Below are positions 14,545 through 26,600 of a DNA stretch of 64,000 bases, in pieces. The stretch is from Eucommia ulmoides (Eukaryota; Streptophyta; Magnoliopsida; Garryales; Eucommiaceae). The translations under genes were made by a program, and so were the position numbers. Position 1 is the first letter of the stretch; each line of letters opens with the position of its first letter. The DNA lies in assembly GCA_016647705.1 (NCBI GenBank), contig CM028338.1, positions 11,624,240 through 11,688,239 on the forward strand. Direction: 5' to 3'. The notes below the pieces were generated by a model, which was given only the letters and a program-made list of their open reading frames with translations, did no database searches and was not told the origin of the DNA.

Positions 14545-16369
14545 GATCTGGTGGAAAATACGATCGGAAACATACAGACCAAATAGTTTGTCTAAGCCTA
14601 AGAATGATAAGCAATATAGGACAAGGTCCTCAACAGTTGTCTGTGCAAGACAAACGTCCTCACAAAAGAGGCCCATTAATGGGAAAATGAGAGCCCACAG
14701 TATTAAGGACCAAAGAGTACTGGTCAGGCCGTCGTGACTACTTCCCCTACACTTGAAGAGCATTATAAATCAGATTAACTATCACAGACCACGATTAATA
14801 GGGAATGTTACAAAGATATCTCCTACATTAAAGGATATATTAGTTATCTTACAAGCCGTTAGGAGCATATCACGTAACGGGCCACCTCTCCATTGAAATG
14901 GCGAAATATCTTCAATCCCTCAATTGGCTAGTTCCCACAAATCATGACAATTAATTGCACTTATAGACCCATTATATCATTATGACTCAATCCTAGTTCA
15001 ATTCACTCAACTATATCCATGAAAATATTCAATTTAATCCCTCAAAAATTTTCTCAAACTCAATTCGATAGAATAGAAATTATTGTATGGACCAATTTGA
15101 GAAATGATTAATTTATATGAACCATATCTATAGGAATTAGAAAATATCAACGACATTTCTTAAATAACATCAGACTCATAAAGATATCTCTCAATCTAAC
15201 CATCAAATGTTTAGTAACGGCTACTTTTGGGAAAATATACATGAAATCCTCTAAACCTGGAACTGTTCATCGGTTGACCGACCAAAGTCTATAGGTCAAC
15301 TGATCAATCCAGGCTGTAGCCCAAGCCAAAAGTTATTGCCTGTTGTCAATTGTTATTTCATAATTCGTCGACCGAACGATTCAAGATGTTTCGCTTGCAA
15401 AATTCCAGCTATGGTGGGTGGCCCGTACTACTTTGGTCTCTTAACCAAAAGATTCAGCGAGTTCACCCATTGGCTATAGGTCAACCGATCCATTTTGAGA
15501 CTATAACATTCCCATCCACTTCTTTCTCGGTTGACCGATCATTATGGGTCGGCTGACCGATCCTGCTGGAACACTTCTTCCTCAATGAATTTAAAATCTA
15601 ATCTTCAATGTTTTCGCTCCTTTAACCGATTTCGTTCCTCGGTTACTAAAATTTTCACTTTTAATCAATTTTAACTACAAATCTTTCAAAATCAAGATTT
15701 CTTCTTCAATTTGACATTGGAGCAAATATGTTAACTAATTAGAATCCTAATAAAAACATAAATAAACATAAAACCATTTTTGTGTTGTTTGTGAACCAAA
15801 TCAGGATACATTAAGTGTAAAAGTTAATCTGAGTTATTTTCACCTAGATTCTCGAAAAACTTTTGTCTATTAATACTCGTCTCTTTGTCAGTCTCTTTTC
15901 ATCCTTAGTATTCCTAACCATTTTAAACAATTTCTTAAGGATTGAATCGCTAATTGAACTATTACACTGAAACACTCAATAAACTCGTTATTCCACCAAA
16001 AAGATCAACATTTAATTGTCCATCAAAATCTTAGGATCAATAATGATCCCCCCTACTCTTTGAGGAATTGGAGGGCTGAGTTACTTGAGCGGGCATCTTC
16101 CATTTCGGGATAGGATTTGTCAAAGAAGCAGCTTCAGCAGGACTATTTGAATGACTCAATGACATCTTATGCCAAAACAAGAAGCAATAAAAAATAGAGA
16201 ATATGCAGAAAAAGTTACGCAACCAAAAGAACATGGGAAGATGAGAACTTACACGAAATGGAAGTGATCTTTCATCTTTTTTCGCTTGAATCGTCATGAA
16301 AGTCAAGAAGGAAAATTATGGGAAAACTCCCAATCATAATTGACATATGCATCGATCCTTAATAGGTCG
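14545..16369 (-). repeat. Satellite monomer 9 (type Y)
   Basis: 1,825 bp. ORF A is open at 14,542-14,763. The right end (16,037-16,306) is the reference copy for the intron-like segment described separately. Confidence 0.92.
16037..16306 (-). other. Gene-like 5' end with intron-like segment (reference copy)
   Basis: On the minus strand an ATG-led frame of 89 codons ends at the polypurine tract. Inside it, 16,252 down to 16,166 is an 87-nt T-rich stretch with GTAAGTT at its start and AAG before a second ATG, the look of a short plant intron. The length is a multiple of three and the flanking codons stay in phase, so the frame is open with or without it. Similar frames occur at 10,560-10,829, 19,690-19,959, 26,268-26,564, 28,092-28,361, 31,754-32,023, 35,315-35,575 and 40,255-40,524. 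I do not recognise the peptide. It may be a captured host-gene 5' end or a chance frame. Confidence 0.4.
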
Positions 16370-18196
16370 GATCTGGTGGGAAATACGATCTGAAACATAC
16401 AGACCAAATAGTTTGTCTAGGCCTAAGAATGATAAGCAATATAGGGCAAGGTACTCAGCAGTTGTCTGTGCAAGACAAACGTCCTCACAAAAGAGGCCCA
16501 TTAATGGGAAAATGAGAGCCCGCACTATTAAGGACCAAAGAGTAATGCTCAGGCCGTCGTGACTACTTCCCCTACACTTGAAGAGCATTATATATCAGAT
16601 TAACTGGCATAGACCACGATTAATAGGGAATGTTACAGAGATATCTCCTACAATATAGGAGATATTAGTTATCTTACAAGCCGTTAGGAGCATATCACGT
16701 AACGGGCCACCTCTCCTTTGAAATGGCGAAATATCTTCAAGCCCTCAATTGGCTAGTTCCCACAAATCATGACAATTAATTGCACTTATAGACCCATTAT
16801 ATCATTATGACTCAATCCTGGTTCAATTCACTCAACTATATCGATTAAAATATTCAATTTAATCCCTCAAAAATTTTCTCAAACTCAATTCGATAGAATA
16901 GAAATTATTGTATGGACCAATTTGAGAAATGATTAATTTATATGAACCATATCTATAGGAATTAGAAAATATCAACGACATTTCTTAAATAACATCATAC
17001 TCATAAAGATATCTCTCAATCTAACCATCAAATGTTTAGTAACGGCTACTTTTGGGAAAATATACACGAAATCCTCTAAACCTTGAACTGTTCATTGGTT
17101 GACCGACCAAAGTCTATAGGTCAACAGATCAATCCAGGCTGTAGCCCAAGCCAAAAGTTATTGCCTGTCTGTCAGTCGCTATTTCATAGTTCGTCGACCA
17201 AACAATTCAAGATGTTTCGCTGGCAAAATTCCAGCTATAGTAGGTCGCCCGCTCTACTTTGGTCTCTCAACCAAAAGATTCAGCGAGTTCACCCATTGGG
17301 CATTGGTCAACGGATACATTTTGAGACTGTATCATTCCCATCCACTTCTTTATCAACTGGCCGATCATTATTGGTCGGTTGACCGATCCTGCTAGAACAC
17401 TTCTTCCGCAATGAATTTAAAATCTAATCTTCAATGTTTTCGCTCCTTTAACCGATTTCGTTCCTCGGTTACTAAAATTTTCACTTTTAATCAATTTTAA
17501 CTACAAATCTTTCAAAATCTATATTTCTTCTTCAATTTGACATTGGAGCAAATATGTTAACTAATTAGAATCCTAATAAAAAAAAAAAATAAACATAAAA
17601 CCATTTTTGTGTTGTTTGTGAACCAAATCAGGATACATTAAGTGTAAAAGTTAATCTGAGTTATTTTCACCAAGATTCTTGAAAAACTTTTGTCTATTAA
17701 TACTCGTCTCTTTGTCAGTCTCTTTTCATCCTTAGTATCCCTAACCATTTTCAACAATTTCTGAAGGATTAAATCGCTAATTGAACTATTACACTGAAAC
17801 ACTCAATAAACTCGTTATTCCACCAAAAAGATCAACATTTAATTGTCCATCAAATTCTTAAGATCAATAATGATCCCCCCTACTTTTTGAGGAATTAGAG
17901 GGCTGAGTTACTTGAGCTAGCATCTTCCATTTCGGGATAGGATTTGTCAAAGAAGCAGCTTCAGCAGGACTATTTGATTGACTCAATGACATCTTATGCC
18001 AAAACAAGAAGCAATCAAAAATAGAGAATATGAAGAAAAAGTTACGCAATCAAAAGAACATGGGAAGATAAGAACTTACACGAAATGGAAGTGATCTTTC
18101 ATCTTTTTTCGCTTGAATCGTCATGAAAGTCAAGAGGGAAAATTATGGGAAAACTCCCAATCATAATTGACATAAGCATCGATCCTTAATAGGTCG
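16370..18196 (-). repeat. Satellite monomer 10 (type Y)
   Basis: 1,827 bp. Left half is a near-twin of monomer 8 and the U3 half around 17,083 matches monomer 6, so this copy looks recombinant. It carries an A-run at about 17,578-17,589 where other copies read AAAACATAAATAAAC. Confidence 0.92.
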
Positions 18197-18415
18197 GATC
18201 TGGTGGGAAATACGATCTGAAACATACAGACCAAATAGTTTGTCTAGGCCTAAGAATGATAAGCAATATAGGGCAAGGTCCTCAGCAGTTGTCTGTGCAA
18301 GACAAACGTCCTCACAAAAGAGGCCCATTAATGGGAAAATGAGAGCCCACAGTATTAAGGACCAAAGAGTAATGGTCAGGCCATCGTGACTACTTCCCCT
18401 ACACTTGAAGAGCAT
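18161..18415 (-). other. ORF A, recurrent minus-strand frame (reference copy)
   Basis: An 84-codon frame beginning MLFKCRGSSHDG, rich in Leu and Phe, open in about 16 of 25 monomers. I recognise no family. Differences among copies are often amino-acid changing, and several copies carry stops, so I see no sign of constraint. Its position upstream of the gene-like ATG and over the TGGGCY boxes suggests promoter or leader DNA rather than a gene. Confidence 0.2.
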
Positions 18416-20024
18416 TATAAATCAGATTAACTATCACAGACCACGATTGATAGGGAATGTTACAGAGATATCTCCTACAATAAAGGAGATATTAGTTATC
18501 TTACAAGCCGTTAGGAGCATATCACGTAACGGGCCACCTCTCCATTGAAATGGCGAAATATCTTCAAGCCCTCAATTGGCTAGTTCCCACAAATCATGAC
18601 AATTAATTGCACTTATAGACCCATTATATCATTATGACTCAATCCTGGTTCACTTCACTCAACTATATCGATTAAAATATTCAATTTAATCCCTCAAAAA
18701 TTTTCTCAAACTCAATTCGATAGAATAGAAATTATTGTATGGACCAATTTGAGAAATGATTAATTTATATAAACCATATCTATAGGAATTAGAAAATATC
18801 AACGACATTTCTTAAATAACATCAGACTCATAAAGATATCTCTCAATCTAACCATCAAATGTTTAGTAACGGCTACTTTTGGGAAAATATACACGAAATC
18901 CTCTAAACCTGTAACTGTTCATTGGTTGACCGACCAAAATCTATAAGTCAACTGATCAATCCAGGTTGTAGCGCAAGCCAAAAGTTATTGCCTGTCTGTC
19001 AATTGCTATTTCATAGTCCGTCGACCGAACGATTCAAGATGTTTCGCTGGCAAAATTCTAGCTATGGTGGGTGGCCAGCTCTACTTTGGTCTTTCAACCA
19101 AAAGATTCAGTGAGTTCACCCATTGGCCATACGTCAACCTATCCATTTTGAGACTATAACATTCCAATCCACTTCTTTATCGATTGACCGATCATTATTG
19201 GTCAGCTGACCGATCCTGCGGGAACACTTCTTCCTCAATGAATTTAAAATCTAATCTTCAATGTTTTCGCTCCTTTAACCGATTTCGTTCCTCGGTTACT
19301 AAAATTTTCACTTTGAATCAATTTTAACTACAAATCTTTCAAAATCTATTTTTCTTCTTCAATTTGACATTGGAGCAAATATGTTAACTAATTAGAATCC
19401 TAATAAAAAAATAAATAAACATAAAACCATTTTTGTGTTGTTTGTGAACCAAATCAGGATACATTAAGTGTAAAAGTTAATCTGAGTTATTTTCACCTAG
19501 ACTCTTGAAAAACTTTTGTCTATTAATACTCGTCTCTTTGTCAGTCTCTTTTCATCCTTAGTATCCCTAACCATTTTCAACAATTTCTTAAGGATTAAAT
19601 CGCTAATTGAACTATTACACTGAAACACTCAATAAACTCGTTATTCCACCAAAAATATCAACATTTAATTGTCCATCAAAATCTTAAGATCAATAATGAT
19701 CCCTCCCACTTTTTGAAGAATTGGAAGGCTGAGTTACTTGAGCTGGCATCTTCCATTTCGCGATAGGATTTGTCAGAGAAGCAGCTTCAGCAAGACTATT
19801 TGATTGACTCAATGACATCTTATGCCAAAACAAGAAGCAATCAAAAATAGAGAATATGAAGAAAATGTTACGCAACCAAAAGAACATGGGAAGATGAGAA
19901 CTTAGACGAAATGGAAGTGATCTTTCATCCTTTTTCGCTTGAATCGTCAAGAAAGTCAAGAGTGAAAATTATATGGGAAAATTCCCAATCATAATTGACA
20001 TAGGTATCGATCCTTAATAGGTCG
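18197..20024 (-). repeat. Satellite monomer 11 (type Y)
   Basis: 1,828 bp, a typical copy. Non-LTR part 18,197-18,577; U3-like part about 18,578-19,700; then ~320 bp more of non-LTR sequence to the next monomer start. Minus-strand TGGGCY boxes lie at 18,344-18,349 and 18,322-18,327. Confidence 0.92.
18322..18349 (-). promoter_or_regulatory. Paired TGGGCY boxes (site II-like), reference copy
   Basis: On the minus strand TGGGCT (18,349-18,344) and TGGGCC (18,327-18,322) lie 22 bp apart and about 200 bp upstream of the gene-like ATG. Paired TGGGCY boxes are typical of plant housekeeping promoters. Type L monomers carry a third copy; type Y lost it. Functional status is inference. Confidence 0.35.
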
Positions 20025-21866
20025 GATCTGGTCGGACATACGATCGGAAACATACAGACCAAATAGTTTGTCTAGGCCTAAGAATGATAAGCAATATAGG
20101 GCAAGGTCCTCAGCAGTTGTCTGTGCAAGACAAACGTCCTCACAAAAGACACCCATTAGTGGGAAAATAAGAGCCCACGGTGTTAAGGACCAAAGAGTAA
20201 TGGTCAGGCCGTCGTGACTGCTTCTCCTACACTTGAAGAGCATTATGAATTAGATTAACTATCATCGACCATGATTAATGGGGAATGTTATAGAGATCTC
20301 TCCTACATCCTACAATAAGGGAGATATTAGTTATCTTACAAGCCGTTAGGACCATATCACATAACGGGCGACCTCTCCATTCAAATGGCAAAATATCTTC
20401 AAGCCCTCAATTGGCTAGTTCCCACAAATCATGACAATTAATTGCACTTGATGACCCATGATATCATTATAACTCAATCTTGGTTCAATTCACTCAACTA
20501 TATCGATTAAAATATTAAATTTAATCCCTCAAAAATTTTCTCAAACTCAATTCGATAAAATAGAAATTATTATGTTGACCAATTCAAGAAATGATTAAAT
20601 TATATGAACCATATCTATAGGAATACGAAAATATCAATGACATTTCTTAAATGACATCAGACTCATAAAGATATCTCTCAATCTAACCATAAAATGGCTC
20701 GTAACGGCTACTTTTGGGAAAATAGCCACGAAATCCTCTAAACTTGAAATTGTTTATTGGTTGACCGACCAAAGTCTATCGGTCAACTGATCAATTTAGG
20801 CTGTAGCCCAAGCCAAAAGTTATTGCCAGTCCTTTAATTGCTATTTCATACCCTGTCGACCGAACGATTCAAGATGTTTCCCAGGCAAAATTCCAGCTAT
20901 GGTAGGTCGCCCGCTCTACTTTGGTCTGCCAACCTAATGATTCAGAGTGTTCACCCAATGGCCATAGGTCAATCGATCCATTTAGAGACTGTATCATTCC
21001 CAGCCACTTCTTCCTCGGTTGACCAATCCTTATTGGTCGGTTGACTGATCCTGCTGGAACACTTCTTCTTCAATGAATTTTAACTCTAATCTTCAATATT
21101 TTTGCACCTTTAACCGATTTCTTTCCTCGGTTACAGAAATTATCACTTTAAATCAGTTGTAATTACAAATCTTTCAAAATCATTATTTCTTCTTCAATTT
21201 CACAGTGGAGCAAATATGTTAACTAATTAGTATTCTAATAAAAACACAAATAACATGAAACCATTTTTGTGTTGTGTGTGAACCAAATCGGGATACATTA
21301 AGGGTAAAAATTAATCTGAGTTGTTTCCTCCTAGATTCTTGAAAAACTTCGGTCTCTTAATACTCGTCTCTTTGTCAGTCTCTTTGCATCGTTAGTATCC
21401 TCAACCATTTTCAATAATTTCTTAAGGATTAAATCGTTAATGGAACTATTACACTGAAACACTCAATAAACGTGTTAGTTTTACGAAAACTATCAATATT
21501 TAATTGTCCATTGAAATCTTAAGATAAAAAATGATCCCCCCCCCCCCCCCACTTTTTGAGGAATTGGAGGGCCGAGTACCTTGAGTTGGCGTCGTCCATT
21601 TCGCGATAGGATTTAGCAGCGAAGCAGCTTCACTAGGACTATTTGATTAACTCAATGACATCTTATGCCAGAACAGGAAGTAATCAAAAATAGAGAATAT
21701 GAAGAAAAAGTTACGCAACCAAAAGAACATGGGAAGATGAGAACTTACACGAAATGAAAATGATCTTTCGTCTTTTTTCGCTTGAATCCTCATGAAAGTC
21801 AAGAGGGAAAATTATATGGGAAAACTCCAAATCATAATTGACATAGGCATCGATCCTAATAGGTCG
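20025..21866 (-). repeat. Satellite monomer 12 (Y left half, distinct right half)
   Basis: 1,842 bp. The left part is type Y and has a small duplication of TCCTACA near 20,305. The right half (about 20,750-21,866) is a different variant, nearly identical to monomer 17. Its polypurine tract is expanded to 15 C on the plus strand at 21,536-21,550. Confidence 0.92.
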
Positions 21867-22948
21867 GATCTGGTCGAAAATAAGATCTGAAACATACAGA
21901 CCATATAGATTGTCTAGGCCTAAGAATGATAAGCCTAATAGGGCAAGGTCCTCAGCACTTGTCTATGCAAGACAAAGGTCCTCACAAAAGAGGCCCATTA
22001 ATGCGAAAATGAGAGCCCACGGTATCAAGGACCAAAGAGTAATGTCCAGGCCGTCGTGACTACTTCCCCTACACTTGAAGAGCATTATAAATCAGATTAA
22101 CTATCACAGACCATGATTAATAGGGAATGTTACAGAGGTATCTCCTACAATAAAGGAGATATTACTTCTCTTACAAGCCGTTAGGAGCATATCACGTAAC
22201 GGGCGACCTCTCCATTACAGAAATTATCACTTTAAATCTGTTGTAATTACAAATCTTTCAAAATCATTATTTCTTCTTCAATTTCACAGTGGAGCAAATA
22301 TGTTAACTAATTAGTATTCTAATAAAATCACAAATAACATGAAACCATTTTTGTGTTGTGTGTGAACCAAATCGGGATACATTAAGGGTAAAAATTAATC
22401 TGAGTTGTTTTCTCCTAGATTCTTGAAAAACTTCGGTCTCTTAATACTTGTCTCTTTGTCAGTCTCTTTGCATCGTTAGTATCCTCAACCATTTTCAATA
22501 ATTTCTTAAGGATTAAATCGTTAATGGAACTATTACACTGAAACACTCAATAAACGTGTTAGTTTTACGAAAACTATCAATATTTAATTGTCCATTGAAA
22601 TCTTAAGATAAAAAATGATCCCCCCCCCCCCAACTTTTTAAGGAATTGGAGGGCCGAGTACCTTGAGTTGGCGTCGTCCATTTCGCGATAGGATTTGGCA
22701 GCGAAGCAGCTTCACTAGGACTATTTGATTGACTCAATGACATCTTATGCTAGAACAGGAAGTAATCAAAAATAGATAATATGAAGAAAAAGTTACGCAA
22801 CCAAAAGAACATGGGAAGATGAGAACTTACACGAAATGAAAATGATCTTTCGTCTTTTTTCGCTTGAATTGTCATGAAAGTCAAGAGCGAAAATTATATG
22901 GGAAAATTCCAAATCATAATTGACATAGGCATCGATCCTAATAGGTCG
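21867..22948 (-). repeat. Satellite monomer 13 (internally deleted, 1,082 bp)
   Basis: At 22,215-22,217 the sequence jumps from CCTCTCCATT to ACAGAAATTATCAC, skipping about 740 bp of U3. As a result 21,133-22,216 and 22,217-23,300 are two nearly identical copies of a ~1,084-bp stretch in tandem. The C-run here is 12 (22,620-22,631). ORF A has a stop codon near its middle. Confidence 0.92.
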
Positions 22949-24774
22949 GATCTGGTCGAAAATAAGATCTGAAATATACAGACCAAATAGTTTGTCTAGG
23001 CCTAAGAATGATAAGCCTAATAGGGCAAGGTCCTCAGCACTTGTCTGTGCAAGACAAACGTCCTCACAAAAGAGGCCCATTAATGCGAAAATGAGAGCCC
23101 ACGGTATCAAGGACCAAAGAGTAATGGCCAGGCCGTCGTGACTACTTCCCTTACACTTGAAGAGCATTATAAATCAGATTAACTATCACAGACCACGATT
23201 AATGGGGAATGTTACAGAGGTATCTCCTACAATAAATGAGATATTACTTATCTTACAAGCCGTTAGGAGCATATCACGTAACGGGCGACCTCTCCATTAA
23301 AATGGCAAAATATCTTCAAGCCCTCAATTGGCTAGTTTCCACAAATCATGACAATTTATTGCACTTATAGACCCATTATATCATTATGACTCAATCATGG
23401 TTCAATTCACTCAACTATATCGATTAAAATATTCAATTTAATCCCTCAAAAATTTTCTCAAACTCAATTCGATAGAATAGAAATTATTGTATGGACCAAT
23501 TTGAGAAATGATTAATTTATATGACCATATCTATAAGAATTAGAAAATATCAACGACATTTCTTAAATAACATCAGACTCAAAAAGATATCTCTCAATCT
23601 AACCATCAAATGTTTAGTAATGGCTACTTTTGGGAAAATATACACGAAATCCTCTAAACCTGGAATTGTTTATTGGTTGACCGACCAAAGTCTATAGGTC
23701 AATTGATCAATCCAGGCTGTAGCCCAAGCCAAAAGTTATTGCCTGTCCGTCAATTGCTATTTCATAGTCCGTCGACTGAACGATTCGAGATGTTTTGCTG
23801 GCAAAATTCCAGCTACGGTAGGTGGCCCGCTCTACTTTGGTCTCCCAACCAAAAGATTCAGCGAGTTCACCCATTGGCCATAGGTCAACTGATCCATTTT
23901 GAGACTGTAACATTCCCATCCACTTCTTTATCGGTCGACCGATCATTATTGGTCACTGACCGATCCTGCTAGAACACTTCTTCCGCAATGAATTTAAAAT
24001 CTAATCTTCAATGTTTTCGCTCCTTTAACCGATTTTGTTCCTCGGTTACTAAAATTTTCACTTTTATTCAATTTTAACTACAAATCTTTCAAAATCAAGA
24101 TTTCTTCTTCAATTTGACATTGGAGCAAATATGGTAACTAATTAGAATCCTAATAAAAACATAAATATACATAAAACCATTTTTGTGTTGTGTGTGAACC
24201 AAATCAGGATACATTAAGTGTAAAAATTAATCTAAGTTATTTTCACCTAGATTCTTGAAAAACTTTTTTCTATTAATACTCGTCTCTTTGTCAGTCTCTT
24301 TTCATCCTTAGTATCCCTAAACATTTTCAACAATTTCTTAAGGATTAAATCGCTAATTGAACTCTTACACTGAAACACTCAATAAACTCGTTATTCCACC
24401 AAAAAGATCAACATTTAATTGTCCATCAAAATCTTAAGGTCAATAATGATCCCCCCCTACTTTTTGAGGAATTGGAGGGCTGAGTTACTTGAGCTGGCAT
24501 CTTCTATTTCGGGATAGGATTTGTCAAAGAAGCAGCTTCAGCAGGACTATTTGATTGACTCAATGACATCTTATGCCAAAACAAGAAGCAATCAAAAATA
24601 GAGAATATGAAGAAAAAGTTACGCAACCAAAAGAACATGGGAAGATGAGAACTTACACGAAATAGAAGTGATCTTTCTTCTTTTTTTCGCTTGAATCGTC
24701 ATGAAAGTCAAGAGGAAAAATGATGGGAAAACTCCCAATCATAATTGACATAAGCATCGACCCTTAATAGGTCA
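22949..24774 (-). repeat. Satellite monomer 14 (type L island)
   Basis: 1,826 bp. Type L copy inside a block of type Y. A longer minus frame (22,793-23,167, 124 codons) spans the junction with monomer 13 because of a small indel in the non-LTR part. Monomer 18 has the same arrangement. Confidence 0.91.
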
Positions 24775-26600
24775 GATCTGGTGGGAAATACGATCTGAAA
24801 CATACAGACCAAATAGTTTGTCTAAGCCTAAGAATGATAAGCAATATAGGGCAAGGTCCTCAGCAGTTGTCTGTGCAAGACAAACGTCCTCACAAAAGAG
24901 GCCCATTAATGGGAAAATGAGAGCCCACAGTATTAAGGACCAAAGAGTAATGGTCAGGCCGTCGTGACTACTTCCCCTACACTTGAAGAGCATTATAAAT
25001 CAGATTAACTATCACAGACCACGATTAATAGGGAATGTTACAGAGATATCTCCTACAATAAAGGAGATATTAGTTATCTTACAAGCCGTTAGGAGCATAT
25101 CACGTAACGGGCCACCTCTCCATTGAAATAGCGAAATATCTTCAAGCCCTCAATTGGCTAGTTCCCACAAATCATGACAATTAATTGCACTTATAGACCC
25201 ATTATATCATTATAACTCAATCCTAGTTCAATTCACTCAACTATATCCATTAAAATATTCAATTTAATCCCTCAAAAATTTTCTCAAACTCAATTCGATA
25301 GAATAGAAATTATTGTATGGACCAATTTGAGAAATGATTAATTTATATGAACCATATCTATAGGAATTAGAAAATATCAATGACATTTCTTAAATAACAT
25401 CAGACTCAAAAAGATATCTCTCAATCTAACCATCAAATGTTTAGTAACGGCTACTTTTGGGAAAATATACACGAAATCCTCTAAACCTGGAACTGTTCAT
25501 TGGTTGACCGACCAAAGTCTATAGGTCAACTAATCAATCCAGGCTGTAGCCCAAGACAAAAGTTATTGCCTGTTTTCAATTGCTATTTCATAATTCATCG
25601 ACCGAACGATTCAAGATGTTTCGCTTGCAAAATTCCAGCTATGGTGGGTGGCCCACTCTACTTTGGTCTCTCAACCAAAAGATTCAGCGAGTTCACCCAT
25701 TGGCCATAGGTCAACCGATCCATTTTGAGACTCTAACATTCCCATCCACTTCTTTATCGGTTGACCGATCATTATGGGTCGGCTGACCAATCCTACTGGA
25801 AGACTTCTTCCTCAATGAATTTAAAATCTAATCTTCAATGTTTTCGCTCCTTTAACCGATTTCGTTCCTCGGTTACTAAAATTTTCACTTTTAATCAATT
25901 TTAACTACAAATCTTTCAAAATCTATATTTCTTCTTCAATTTGACATTGGAGCAAATATGTTAACTAATTAGAATCCTAATAAAAAAAAAAAAAAAACAT
26001 AAAACCATTTTTGTGTTGTTTGTGAACCAAATCAGGATACATTAAGTGTAAAAGTTAATCTGAGTTATTTTCACCTAGACTCTTGAAAAACTTTTGTCTA
26101 TTAATACTCGTCTCTTTGTCAGTCTCTTTTCATCCTTAGTATTCCTAACCATTTTCAACAATTTCTTAAGGATTGAATCGCTAATTGAACTATTACACTG
26201 AAACACTCAATAAACTCGTTATTCCACCAAAAAGATCAACATTTAATTGTCCATCAAAATCTTAAGATCAATAATGATCCCCCCTACTTTTTGAGGAATT
26301 AGAGGGCTGAGTTACTTGAGCTAGCATCTTCCATTTCTGGATAGGATTTGTCAAAGAAGCAGCTTCAGCAAGACTATTTGATTGACTCAATGACATCTTA
26401 TGCCAAAACAAGAAGCAATCAAAAATAGAGAATATGAAGAAAAAGTTACGCAACCAAAAGAACATAGGAAGATGAGAACTTACACGAAATAGAAGTGATC
26501 TTTCTTCTTTTTTCGCTTGAATCGTCATGAAAGTCAAGAGGAAAAATGATGGGAAAACTCCCAATCATAATTGACATAAGCATCGACCCTTAATAGGTCA
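24775..26600 (-). repeat. Satellite monomer 15 (type Y)
   Basis: 1,826 bp. Very similar to monomers 9 and 16. It carries a 16-base A-run at 25,982-25,997 at the same site as the A-run of monomer 10. Confidence 0.92.
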
